Assembly (NCBI GenBank): GCA_934636715.1
Contig: CAKUBE010000004.1
Coordinates: forward strand, 1 to 64,000
Length of the DNA stretch: 64,000 bases
Direction of reading: 5' to 3'
Origin: an uncultured Arachnia sp.
GTDB taxonomy: Bacteria; Actinomycetota; Actinomycetes; Propionibacteriales; Propionibacteriaceae
In this document: in pieces, positions 26,696 to 34,236 of the stretch
Layout of the letters: every line of letters begins with the position of its first letter
How positions within the stretch are numbered: the first letter of the stretch is position 1
Notes under the pieces: model-generated
Database searches by the model: none
The model's input: the letters and a program-made list of their open reading frames with translations, nothing else
Told to the model about the DNA's origin: nothing
Program-made: the position numbers and the translations under genes

Positions 26696-28648
26696 ATGAC
26701 GACGACCGCGCTGCCCCTGCACTCGGTGTACGACCGGCTCGAGCCGCTGCTGGCGCAGGTCAGCAAGCCCATCCAGTACGTCGGAGGAGAGCACAACTCG
26801 GTCGTCAAGGACTGGGATTCCGTCGACGTCCGCTGGTGCTTGACGTACCCGGACGCGTATGAGGTCGGCCAGCCCAACCAGGGCGTCGCGATCCTCTACG
26901 AGGTGCTGAACGAGCGCGACTGGATCCTCGCCGAGCGCACCTACTCCGTCTGGCCGGACATGGAGGCGCAGCTGCGCGCCCACGGCATCCCGCAGTTCAC
27001 GCTCGACGCGCACCGCCCCGTCGGGGAGTTCGACGTGCTGGGCGCCTCGTTCTCCACCGAGCTCTGCTACACCAACCTGCTGAACATGACCGACTTGGCG
27101 GGCATGACCTTGCACGCCGTCGAGCGCGGCGAGGACGAGCCGCTCGTCATCGCGGGCGGTCACGCGGCCTTCAACCCGGAGCCCATCGCCGACTTCATCG
27201 ACGTCGCGGTGCTCGGCGACGGCGAGGAGGCGGCGCTGCTGATCTCCGACATCATCCGCGAGTGGAAGGCCGACGGCCGCGAGGACGGCCGCGACGGGCT
27301 GCTGCTGCGGCTCGCCCTGACCGGCGCGTTCTACGTCCCGAAGTTCTACGACGTCGACTACCTCGACGACGGACGCATCCAGGTCGTCGCCCCCAACCGT
27401 CCCGGCGTGCCGCACCAGGTGCGCAAGCACACGCTGATGGACCTCGACGAGTGGCCGTACCCCAAGGCGCCCATCGTGCCGATGGCCGAGACGGTGCACG
27501 AGCGCTACTCCGTCGAGATCTTCCGCGGCTGCACGCGCGGCTGCCGATTCTGCCAGGCGGGGATGATCACGCGGCCTGTGCGCGAGCGCAACATCGAGAC
27601 CATCGGGAAGATGGTCGCCGGCGGGCTGAAGTCGACGGGGCTGGAGGAGATCGGCCTGCTTTCCCTGTCGTCGGCGGACCACTCGGAGATCACCGAGGTG
27701 ACGAAGCAGCTCGCCGACCGCTACGAGGGCTCGAACGTCTCGCTGTCCCTGCCGTCGACCCGCGTGGACGCGTTCAACATCGACCTGGCCAACGAGCTGT
27801 CCCGCAACGGCCGACGCTCGGGGCTCACGTTCGCGCCCGAGGGCGGCTCCGAGCGGATGCGCAAGGTGATCAACAAGATGGTCACGGAGGACGACCTCAT
27901 CAACACGGTCGCCGCCGCGTTCTCGTCCGGCTGGCGCCAGGTGAAACTGTACTTCATGTGCGGCCTGCCCACCGAGACCGACGAGGACGTGCTGGCCATC
28001 GCGACGCTCGCCACCCGCGTCATCGAGACCGGCCGCCGGGTCTCCGGCACCCGCGACATCCGCTGCACCGTCTCCATCGGCGGGTTCGTGCCCAAGCCGC
28101 ACACCCCGTTCCAGTGGGCGGCGCAGGCGAGCGCCGAGACCATCGACCATCGCCTCATGCTGCTGCGGGACGCCATCCGGCAGGACCGCAACTATGGCAA
28201 GGCGATCGGTCTGCGCTACCACGACGGCAAGCCGGGCATCGTCGAGGGCCTGCTGTCGCGCGGCGACCGGCGCGTCGGCCGCGTCATCGAGCGCGTCTGG
28301 CGCGAGGGCGGCAAGTTCGACGGCTGGAGCGAGCATTTCAGCTACGAGCGGTGGACGACGGTGGCGAACGAGGAGCTGGCGGCGTTCGGCATCGACCTCG
28401 ACTGGTTCACGGTCCGCGAGCGCGGCTACGAGGAGGTCCTGCCCTGGGACCACCTCGACGCGGGCCTCGACCGCGACTGGCTGTGGGAGGACTGGCAGGA
28501 CGCCGTCGACGAGCGCGAGGTCGAGGACTGCCGTTGGACGCCCTGCTACGACTGCGGCGTCTGCCCGGAGATGAACACCGAGATCCAGATCGGCCCGACG
28601 GGCCGGCAACTCCTGCCCCTTTCCGTCGTCCCCGCGAACCTGGCCTGA
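26696..28648 (+). CDS. TIGR03960-family B12-binding/radical SAM protein
   Basis: This 650-residue protein has a cobalamin-binding-like N-terminal domain (about residues 30-200) and a radical SAM core with C-T-R-G-C-R-F-C (CxxxCxxC) near residue 280. The C-terminus carries more cysteines (C-Y-D-C-G-V-C near residue 620). The family (TIGR03960) is widespread beside RNase E/G genes and is normally adjacent or fused to a DUF2344/TIGR03936 protein. Here that partner lies 4.7 kb downstream (33344-34042). The reaction is unknown; a role in RNA modification has been suggested only from neighbourhood. ATG at 26696 follows GGAAAGG. Confidence 0.88.
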   Translation: MTTTALPLHSVYDRLEPLLAQVSKPIQYVGGEHNSVVKDWDSVDVRWCLTYPDAYEVGQPNQGVAILYEVLNERDWILAERTYSVWPDMEAQLRAHGIPQFTLDAHRPVGEFDVLGASFSTELCYTNLLNMTDLAGMTLHAVERGEDEPLVIAGGHAAFNPEPIADFIDVAVLGDGEEAALLISDIIREWKADGREDGRDGLLLRLALTGAFYVPKFYDVDYLDDGRIQVVAPNRPGVPHQVRKHTLMDLDEWPYPKAPIVPMAETVHERYSVEIFRGCTRGCRFCQAGMITRPVRERNIETIGKMVAGGLKSTGLEEIGLLSLSSADHSEITEVTKQLADRYEGSNVSLSLPSTRVDAFNIDLANELSRNGRRSGLTFAPEGGSERMRKVINKMVTEDDLINTVAAAFSSGWRQVKLYFMCGLPTETDEDVLAIATLATRVIETGRRVSGTRDIRCTVSIGGFVPKPHTPFQWAAQASAETIDHRLMLLRDAIRQDRNYGKAIGLRYHDGKPGIVEGLLSRGDRRVGRVIERVWREGGKFDGWSEHFSYERWTTVANEELAAFGIDLDWFTVRERGYEEVLPWDHLDAGLDRDWLWEDWQDAVDEREVEDCRWTPCYDCGVCPEMNTEIQIGPTGRQLLPLSVVPANLA

Positions 28649-28661
28649 GCGCATCACTTTC

Positions 28662-28711
28662 GTTACTGCGGTTGCGTGCATCCCTATGGGGACGTACGCA
28701 ACCGCAGTAAC
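28662..28711. repeat. Inverted repeat with GTTACTGCGGTTGCGT arms
   Basis: Perfect 16-base arms GTTACTGCGGTTGCGT (28662-28677) and its complement (28696-28711) surround 18 bases. A diverged direct copy of the right arm and its flank, with GCAGCCGCAGTAA, follows near 28720-28755. It lies just past the radical SAM gene and could act as a terminator, but the loop is long and no T-run follows. Confidence 0.6.
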
Positions 28712-28791
28712 ACCGAGCGGGCGTCCCGTGGGGTATATGCAGCCGCAGTAATGCCGAGCGGGGCGTGAGACCGAGGAACGCGACCACCGCT

Positions 28792-28835
28792 GGTTGAGCC
28801 GGGCCGCGAGCGAAGCGCGCGCCCGCGTCGAAACC
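28792..28835 (+). repeat. Dispersed GGTTGAGC hairpin repeat, copy 3
   Basis: GGTTGAGCCGGGC opens and GCCCGCGTCGAAACC closes, followed by AATGAACC. The outer GGTT/AACC and inner CGGGC/GCCCG can pair. It shares its inner arm and AATGAACC flank with copy 4 at 33266, and the two bracket the 4.7-kb block. Confidence 0.8.
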
Positions 28836-28905
28836 AATGAACCGACACCCGGTTCGAGGACCCAATCACCGCTACCGAAAGCGAGTGCAAGGATTCACCA
28901 ACAAC

Positions 28906-28941
28906 GGGGCCCTACGGGCACGCGCGTGCCCGTTGGGCCCC
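28906..28941. terminator. GC-rich 36-base palindrome, terminator-like
   Basis: Arms 28906-28923 and 28924-28941 are complementary with a single T-T mismatch and no separate loop. It lies 140 bases before the symporter gene and may end transcription from upstream. No T-run follows, so a terminator role is inferred. Confidence 0.55.
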
Positions 28942-29080
28942 TGTCCTGTCGGATTCGTGCATCGGCCGGACCTCACGGTCGGACGCTGACCGACGACGAA
29001 CGAAGCGAACACGCGACGGTCGGGGCGGTGCGTTCCAGTGGAGCCTGGGGCGCTAGGGTCAGGCGCGGAAAGGACCTCGC

Positions 29081-30313
29081 ATGAACCTACGCACCATCCC
29101 GCTCCTCGCCTGGATCGGCGTCGCCATCGTTCTCGGCATCATCGCCGGGCCGCTCGTTCCGGAGTGGTTCGGCAATGTCTCGATGACCTACAACTCGATC
29201 TTCTCGGGTCTGCTCGGCTTCGTCGTGCCGCTGATCATCCTCGGCTTGGTCATGCCTGCCATCGCCGAGCTGGGTCAGGGTGCGGGCAAGCTGCTCGGCA
29301 TCACCGCCGCCATCGCCTACGGATCGACGATTCTCGCAGGCCTGTTCGCCTACTTCGTCAGCACCGCGGTCTTCGGGCCGGCGCTGAAGGGCACGGAGTT
29401 GTCGGCGCTCGGCGAAGGCGGAGGATCGGGTTTGACACCCTACTTCTTGCTCTCCAACTCGCCGACGGGCGCCGCGACAGAGATCGTGCTGGAGCCGGTG
29501 ATCGGTGTGATGGGCGCGCTGGTGCTCGCCATCATCCTCGGCATCGGGATGACCGCGATCCCGAAGTCGACGATGCTGAGGGTCGCGGTCGAGTTCCGCA
29601 CCATCATCGAGGGCGTCATCCGCGCCATCATCGTGCCAGCCCTTCCGTTCTTTATCTTCGGCATCTTCCTGGACCTCTCCCGCAGCGGAGAGGCGGTCAA
29701 GGTGCTCGGCACGTTCGTCGTGGTCGTCATCACCTCCTTCGCGTTGACCATCGTGGTGCTCCTGCTGCAGTACTCCATCGCCGGCGCCATCGGTAAGGTC
29801 AACCCCCTCAAGGCGCTGTGGGGCATGCGCGATGCCTACGCGACGGCGCTCGGCACGTCCTCGTCGGCTGCGACGATCCCGGTGACCCTCGCGTCGACGA
29901 AGAAGAACGGCGTCAGCGACTCGGTGGCCGGGTTCGTCGTTCCGCTGTGCGCGACCATCCATCTCTCCGGTTCGATGGTCAAGATCACCTGCTTCTCCGT
30001 CGCCATCCTCCTGCTCAGTGGGGGCGACATCTCGTTCGGCGCCTACCTGCCGTTCCTCCTGATGCTCGGTGTGATGATGATCGCCGCCCCCGGCGTGCCG
30101 GGCGGGGCCATCGCCGCGGCCGCCGGCCTGCTCGTGCAGATGCTTGGCTTCGGCGAGCTCGAGGTCGGCCTGATGTTCGCCACCTACATCGCGCTAGACA
30201 GCTTCGGTACCGCGACCAACGTGACCGGCGACGGTGCCATCGCGATCATCATGAACAAGATCACCAAGGGCAGGATCGCCCTCGCGGACGAGAGGGAGCC
30301 GGCTGTTGCGTAG
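29081..30313 (+). CDS. Dicarboxylate/amino acid:cation symporter (DAACS family)
   Basis: This 410-residue transporter of the GltPh/SstT superfamily has about eight membrane helices and two hairpin loops. Family motifs seen are the serine-rich G-T-S-S-S-A-A-T-I-P-V-T, the loop A-P-G-V-P-G-G-A, and D-S-F-G-T-A-T-N-V-T-G-D in helix 8. In glutamate carriers the fourth residue of the last motif is Arg (binds the side-chain carboxylate); here it is Gly. That favours a neutral amino acid such as serine, threonine or alanine (inference). It is in the block inserted between the radical SAM and DUF2344 genes. ATG at 29081 has GGAAAGG upstream. Confidence 0.9.
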   Translation: MNLRTIPLLAWIGVAIVLGIIAGPLVPEWFGNVSMTYNSIFSGLLGFVVPLIILGLVMPAIAELGQGAGKLLGITAAIAYGSTILAGLFAYFVSTAVFGPALKGTELSALGEGGGSGLTPYFLLSNSPTGAATEIVLEPVIGVMGALVLAIILGIGMTAIPKSTMLRVAVEFRTIIEGVIRAIIVPALPFFIFGIFLDLSRSGEAVKVLGTFVVVVITSFALTIVVLLLQYSIAGAIGKVNPLKALWGMRDAYATALGTSSSAATIPVTLASTKKNGVSDSVAGFVVPLCATIHLSGSMVKITCFSVAILLLSGGDISFGAYLPFLLMLGVMMIAAPGVPGGAIAAAAGLLVQMLGFGELEVGLMFATYIALDSFGTATNVTGDGAIAIIMNKITKGRIALADEREPAVA

Positions 30314-30461
30314 CGCCAACGATCCCGCTTCGCCTGCATCGGTGGCGATGGATGCGTCGATGAGCATCGATCGCGATGAGTTGACCGGTCTCCCGGTGGT
30401 CTCGCTCGGACGACCGATCATCTCCGCCGAGGTGGCTGCCTTGATCGACGAGGAGCGGTGA
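30306..30461 (+). CDS. Possible small protein after the symporter gene
   Basis: A short frame of 51 codons (TTG start overlapping the symporter stop; GTG at 30342 or ATG at 30348 give shorter forms) runs to TGA at 30461. Its C-terminal part reads D-E-L-T-G-L-P-V-V-S-L-G-R-P-I-I-S-A-E-V and has plausible codon use. I do not recognise it. It could be a small coupled protein, a gene remnant or non-coding. Confidence 0.25.
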   Translation: MRSANDPASPASVAMDASMSIDRDELTGLPVVSLGRPIISAEVAALIDEER

Positions 30462-30524
30462 CGCGCGGTGACGTCGCGTGGGGAGCGGCTCGACGAAGGT
30501 TCGGAGCGAGTAGGGTGGGCGTCC

Positions 30525-32015
30525 GTGGCTGACCTTGGATTCGATCGCGAGCGGTACCTGCAACTCCAGTCCGAGCACATCGATGAGCGGCGCCGGCGGT
30601 TCGGCGGGAAGCTGTACCTCGAGTTCGGCGGCAAACTGTTCGACGACCACCATGCGTCGAGGGTGCTGCCCGGGTTCGCACCGGACCTCAAGATCCGGAT
30701 GCTCGAGACCCTCAAGGACGAGGTCGAGGTCGTCGTCGCGGTCTCCGCGCACGACCTCGCCCGCAACAAGGTCCGGGCCGACCTCAACATCTCCTACGAG
30801 TCCGACGTCCTGCGCCTGATCGACGAATTCCGCTCATACGGCCTCTTCGTCGGCAGCGTCGTCATCACGCAGATGACCGACGAGCACCGCCAAGCACGCG
30901 CGTTCAAGCGCAAGCTGGAGCGCCTCGGTGTCAAGGTCTACCGGCACTACCCGATCAAGGGGTACCCGAACGACGTCAACCTCGTCGTCAGCGACGCCGG
31001 CTACGGGCGCAACGAGTACATCGAGACCGAGCGCGACCTCGTCGTCGTCACCGCCCCCGGGCCCGGCAGCGGCAAGATGGCCACCTGCCTCTCGCAGCTG
31101 TACCACGACCACCAGCGCGGGATCAGCTCCGGCTACGCCAAGTACGAGACGTTCCCCATCTGGAACCTGCCGCTCGACCACCCCGTCAACCTCGCCTACG
31201 AGGCGGCCACCGCGGACCTCGACGACGTCAACATGATCGACCCGTACCACCTCGCCGCCTACGGTGAGCAGGTCGTCAACTACAACCGCGACGTCGAGGT
31301 GTTTCCGGTCCTCAAGCTGCTGTTCGAGCGCGTCACGGGTAGTTCGCCCTATCAGTCGCCGACCGACATGGGCGTCAACATGGCCGGCGTCTGCATCGCC
31401 GACGACGAGGTGTGCCGCGAGGCGTCGCGGCAGGAGATCGTGCGCCGCTACTTCAAGGCCCTCGTCGCGGAGCAGCGCGACCAACTCGAGCCCACGGTCT
31501 CCGACCGCATCGCCCTCACCATGAGCCACCTCGGCCTCACCCGCGAGGACCGGCCCGTCGTCGTCCCCGCCCTGGAGGTGCAGCGCCGCACGAAGGCCCC
31601 GGCCGCCGCCATCCAGCTCGCCGACGGAGGCATCATCACCGGCAAGACCTCGCCGCTGCTGGGCTCCTGCTCCGCGATGCTGCTGGACGCGTTGAAGGCG
31701 CTCGCCGGCATCGATCCGGAGGTGCGGTTGCTCGATCCCGAGACCATCGCGCCGATCCAGACCCTCAAGACCGAGCACCTGGGCAGCGCCAACCCGCGCC
31801 TGCACACCGACGAGGTCCTGATCGCGCTCTCCGTCAGCGCCACGCACGACGACAACGCCCGGCGTGCGCTCGCGGAGCTGCAGCACCTGCGCGGCTGCGA
31901 CGTGCACACCACCGTGATCCTCGGATCCGTCGACGAGGGCATCTTCCGCAACCTCGGCGTGCAGGTCACCAGCGAGCCGGTCTACCAGAGCAAGAAGCTG
32001 TACAAGAAGCGGTAG
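30525..32015 (+). CDS. DUF1846 family protein
   Basis: This 496-residue cytosolic protein matches DUF1846, a family of about 500 residues found in Firmicutes and actinobacteria. Conserved stretches include [10 protein letters not shown] near residue 30, [13 protein letters not shown] (P-loop-like) near 185, and [21 protein letters not shown]. The function is unknown. I chose GTG at 30525 (V-A-D-L-G-F-D) because family members begin a few residues before the F-x-x-E-x-Y-L-x-L-Q segment; the frame opens at 30468. It converges with the MFS gene, six bases apart. Confidence 0.9.
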   Translation: MADLGFDRERYLQLQSEHIDERRRRFGGKLYLEFGGKLFDDHHASRVLPGFAPDLKIRMLETLKDEVEVVVAVSAHDLARNKVRADLNISYESDVLRLIDEFRSYGLFVGSVVITQMTDEHRQARAFKRKLERLGVKVYRHYPIKGYPNDVNLVVSDAGYGRNEYIETERDLVVVTAPGPGSGKMATCLSQLYHDHQRGISSGYAKYETFPIWNLPLDHPVNLAYEAATADLDDVNMIDPYHLAAYGEQVVNYNRDVEVFPVLKLLFERVTGSSPYQSPTDMGVNMAGVCIADDEVCREASRQEIVRRYFKALVAEQRDQLEPTVSDRIALTMSHLGLTREDRPVVVPALEVQRRTKAPAAAIQLADGGIITGKTSPLLGSCSAMLLDALKALAGIDPEVRLLDPETIAPIQTLKTEHLGSANPRLHTDEVLIALSVSATHDDNARRALAELQHLRGCDVHTTVILGSVDEGIFRNLGVQVTSEPVYQSKKLYKKR

Positions 32016-32021
32016 AGCGGC

Positions 32022-33221
32022 TCAGCCCAGCCGCGCGAGCTCGTCCTCGATCATCGCGGGGCGGCAGGCGTAGAGGCCCGCGACGATCATCGGAATGCAG
32101 GCCGCGAGCTGGACGGCGATGGGTGCCGCCCAGGTGCCGGTCACCTCGTGCAGCACGCCGAACGACAGCGGACCCAGCATCGCGATGCCGTAGCCCACCG
32201 ACTGGGCGAAGCCGCTGAGGGCCGCGGTCGCGCCGGGCGTCCGGGCACGGAGGCCGAAGAGCGCCAGCACCAGTGGGAACGACGCCTGGCCGAGCGCGAG
32301 GAAGGCCGCCCACAGCCACGGAACGGTCGACGGCGCGATCACCAGCCCGATGTACCCGGCGATGAGGAACGCCATGATGCCGAGGAAGAGCCGACTGGGG
32401 CGGGTCATGCGGGCGACGAGCACAGGGACGGCGAACGCGGGCACGATGCCGACGCCGGTGGCGATCCCCAGCATGTATCCGGCGTCGACCTCGCTGAGCC
32501 CGGCAGACTGGAAGACCGACGGCAGCCAGCCGAAGATCGAGTACGCCTGGGCCGACTGGATGCCGAAGAGGACGGCCAGGGCCCAGCCGAGCCGCGTGCG
32601 GGCGATCAGCCCGAGCGACACGCGCTGACCGCTGCCACGGGCGCCCCCGCGGGCGCGCAGCAGGAACGGCGCCCAGATGGCCAGCGCGATGGCTCCCGTG
32701 GCAATCCACACGACGAGCGAGGAGCGCCAGCCGCCGAGGGCGTGGGCGATCGGTACCGTCGCGGCGCTGGCGGTCGTCACGCCGAGCGTCAGCGTGAGTG
32801 AATAGAGCGCCGTCGCGGTGCCGATCCTGTCCGGGTAGTGCATCCGCACCAGCGTCGGCATGAGGACGTTCGCGAGCGCCATGCCTGCCAGCGCCAACGC
32901 GGAGAAGGCGAGGAAGGCGCCGGGGGAGCCGACGACGAGCCGCCCCGCCTGGCCGGCGATGAGGGCGACCAGCCCCAGGCTGACGGTGGGGACGACGCCG
33001 ACGCGCTGCGACGCCCACGGCGCGAGGGCGCCGAAGGCCGCGAAGCAGGCCGTGGGGAGGGCGGTGAGCAGGCCGGCGGTCACGCCGTCGAGCCCGATGT
33101 CGGCGGAGATGTCGGCGAGCACGGGCCCGATCGACACCGCGACGGGTCGGAGGTTGAAGGCCAGCGCGAGGATTGCCACCAACGGCCACCAGCGCTTGAG
33201 GGACTCCAGCACGGCACTCAC
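32022..33221 (-). CDS. MFS transporter, CynX/NimT-type
   Basis: This 399-residue major facilitator protein has twelve predicted membrane helices and resembles the CynX/NimT branch (N-L-R-P near residue 24, which is typical, and L-T-A-L-P in helix 2). Members have been linked to cyanate or nitroimidazole-type small-molecule transport, but the substrate here is not known. It faces the DUF1846 gene tail to tail and is divergent from the DUF2344 gene, with a dispersed repeat between. Confidence 0.85.
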   Translation of the reverse strand: MSAVLESLKRWWPLVAILALAFNLRPVAVSIGPVLADISADIGLDGVTAGLLTALPTACFAAFGALAPWASQRVGVVPTVSLGLVALIAGQAGRLVVGSPGAFLAFSALALAGMALANVLMPTLVRMHYPDRIGTATALYSLTLTLGVTTASAATVPIAHALGGWRSSLVVWIATGAIALAIWAPFLLRARGGARGSGQRVSLGLIARTRLGWALAVLFGIQSAQAYSIFGWLPSVFQSAGLSEVDAGYMLGIATGVGIVPAFAVPVLVARMTRPSRLFLGIMAFLIAGYIGLVIAPSTVPWLWAAFLALGQASFPLVLALFGLRARTPGATAALSGFAQSVGYGIAMLGPLSFGVLHEVTGTWAAPIAVQLAACIPMIVAGLYACRPAMIEDELARLG

Positions 33222-33265
33222 TTTCCGGGGTTCGGTCGGGCCCGGCCACCCTACCCTCTACCGCT

Positions 33266-33307
33266 GATTGAGCCGGGCCGCGAGGTACGAGCGCCCGAGT
33301 CGAAATC
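33266..33307 (+). repeat. Dispersed repeat, copy 4 (GATT/AATC variant)
   Basis: GATTGAGCCGGGC opens and GCCCGAGTCGAAATC closes, followed by AATGAACCC. Compared with copy 3, both ends changed together (GGTT to GATT, AACC to AATC), which keeps the stem paired. It lies between the MFS and DUF2344 genes. Confidence 0.8.
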
Positions 33308-33343
33308 AATGAACCCGGGCATCGTTCCCATACACTGCACGCC

Positions 33344-34042
33344 GTGGGTAATCGACAGCCGCCGGTCCAGCAGGCACCCCCTGCGCAGAAGCTCCGCCTT
33401 CGCTACGCGAAGCGCGGGCCCGCGCGGTTCACGTCGCACCGCGATTTCGGTCGCGCGCTCGAGCGGGCGCTCCGCCGCGCCGAGATCCCCATGGCCTACT
33501 CGTCGGGCTTCTCGCCCCATCCCCGCATCTCCTACGCCAATGCCGCGCCGACGTCGGCGGCTTCTGAGGCCGAGTACGTCGAGCTCGGGCTGAGCCGGGT
33601 CTGCGATCCGGCGAAGGTGCAGGCCGCGCTGAACGAGGTGCTGCCCGACGGCTTCGTCGTCCTCGACGTCGCGGAGGCGAGGCGCGAGGCGCTGGGCGAT
33701 CTCCTGCAGGCGTCGGAGTGGATCCTGAGGCTCGACGGCGCGGAGCCCGGAGTGCTCGAGGGAGCCGTCGCGGCCCTCCTGGCACGCGAGGAACTCGTCG
33801 TCGAGCGCATGACGAAGGGAGGCATGCGCGCGTTCGACGTCCGTCCCGCGGTGCTGGAGCTGAGCGTGACGGGCGCCGACACAGCCATGCTCCGCTCGCG
33901 GCACCAGGCCCCGCTCGTGAGGCCCGACGACGTGCTCTCCGCGCTGCGGCAACTCGACGAGCGGGTGCCTGCGCGGGCCCTCCTGACACGGCTCGTCCAG
34001 GGGCCTCTCATCGACGGCGCGATCGGCGACCCGCTTCGCTAA
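33344..34042 (+). CDS. DUF2344 (TIGR03936) protein, partner of the radical SAM protein
   Basis: This 232-residue protein matches DUF2344/TIGR03936, normally encoded beside or fused to the TIGR03960 radical SAM protein and upstream of RNase E/G. The signature is visible: L-R-L-R-Y-A-K-R-G-P-A-R-F-T-S-H-R-D, then R-A-E-I-P-M-A-Y-S-S-G-F-S-P-H-P. These features recall tRNA/RNA-interacting folds, and the function is unproven. Start GTG at 33344. Here it keeps its position before rne but is separated from its radical SAM partner by the 28.7-33.3 kb block. Confidence 0.88.
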   Translation: MGNRQPPVQQAPPAQKLRLRYAKRGPARFTSHRDFGRALERALRRAEIPMAYSSGFSPHPRISYANAAPTSAASEAEYVELGLSRVCDPAKVQAALNEVLPDGFVVLDVAEARREALGDLLQASEWILRLDGAEPGVLEGAVAALLAREELVVERMTKGGMRAFDVRPAVLELSVTGADTAMLRSRHQAPLVRPDDVLSALRQLDERVPARALLTRLVQGPLIDGAIGDPLR

Positions 34043-34052
34043 CGGCGTGAGA

Positions 34053-34084
34053 TGCCGCCGTTCGCGGCAGAGCTGTGCGATAAT
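34053..34084 (+). promoter_or_regulatory. Hairpin and -10-like element in the rne leader
   Basis: A small hairpin TGCCGC/GCGGCA (34053-34069) follows the DUF2344 gene, and GATAAT at 34079-34084 resembles a -10 box. If used, it would give rne a leader of about 145 bases. RNase E genes often control themselves through a long leader. No clear -35 at standard spacing was found. Confidence 0.35.
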
Positions 34085-34236
34085 AACGATTAGGTCACGG
34101 CACCGCCGGTGCCACCCGGGTGCGGCGAGCTGCACCGCGGCAAGTCTGCCGCGACTGCTCGCGTCCCGCGGTCGACCACAGTCTTAGCGCACGGCTCGTC
34201 CGTGCCCGTCCGCGCATCGCGCGTTAGGAGCCGAAG

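Larger units (their letters stand above)
28649..29080. other. 432-base intergenic region with repeats and hairpins
   Basis: No gene is evident here. It holds a perfect 16-base inverted repeat (28662-28677/28696-28711), a degenerate further copy of its right half (about 28718-28760), dispersed-repeat copy 3 (28792-28835), and a strong hairpin (28906-28941). It marks the left border of the block that separates the radical SAM gene from its DUF2344 partner. Confidence 0.7.
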
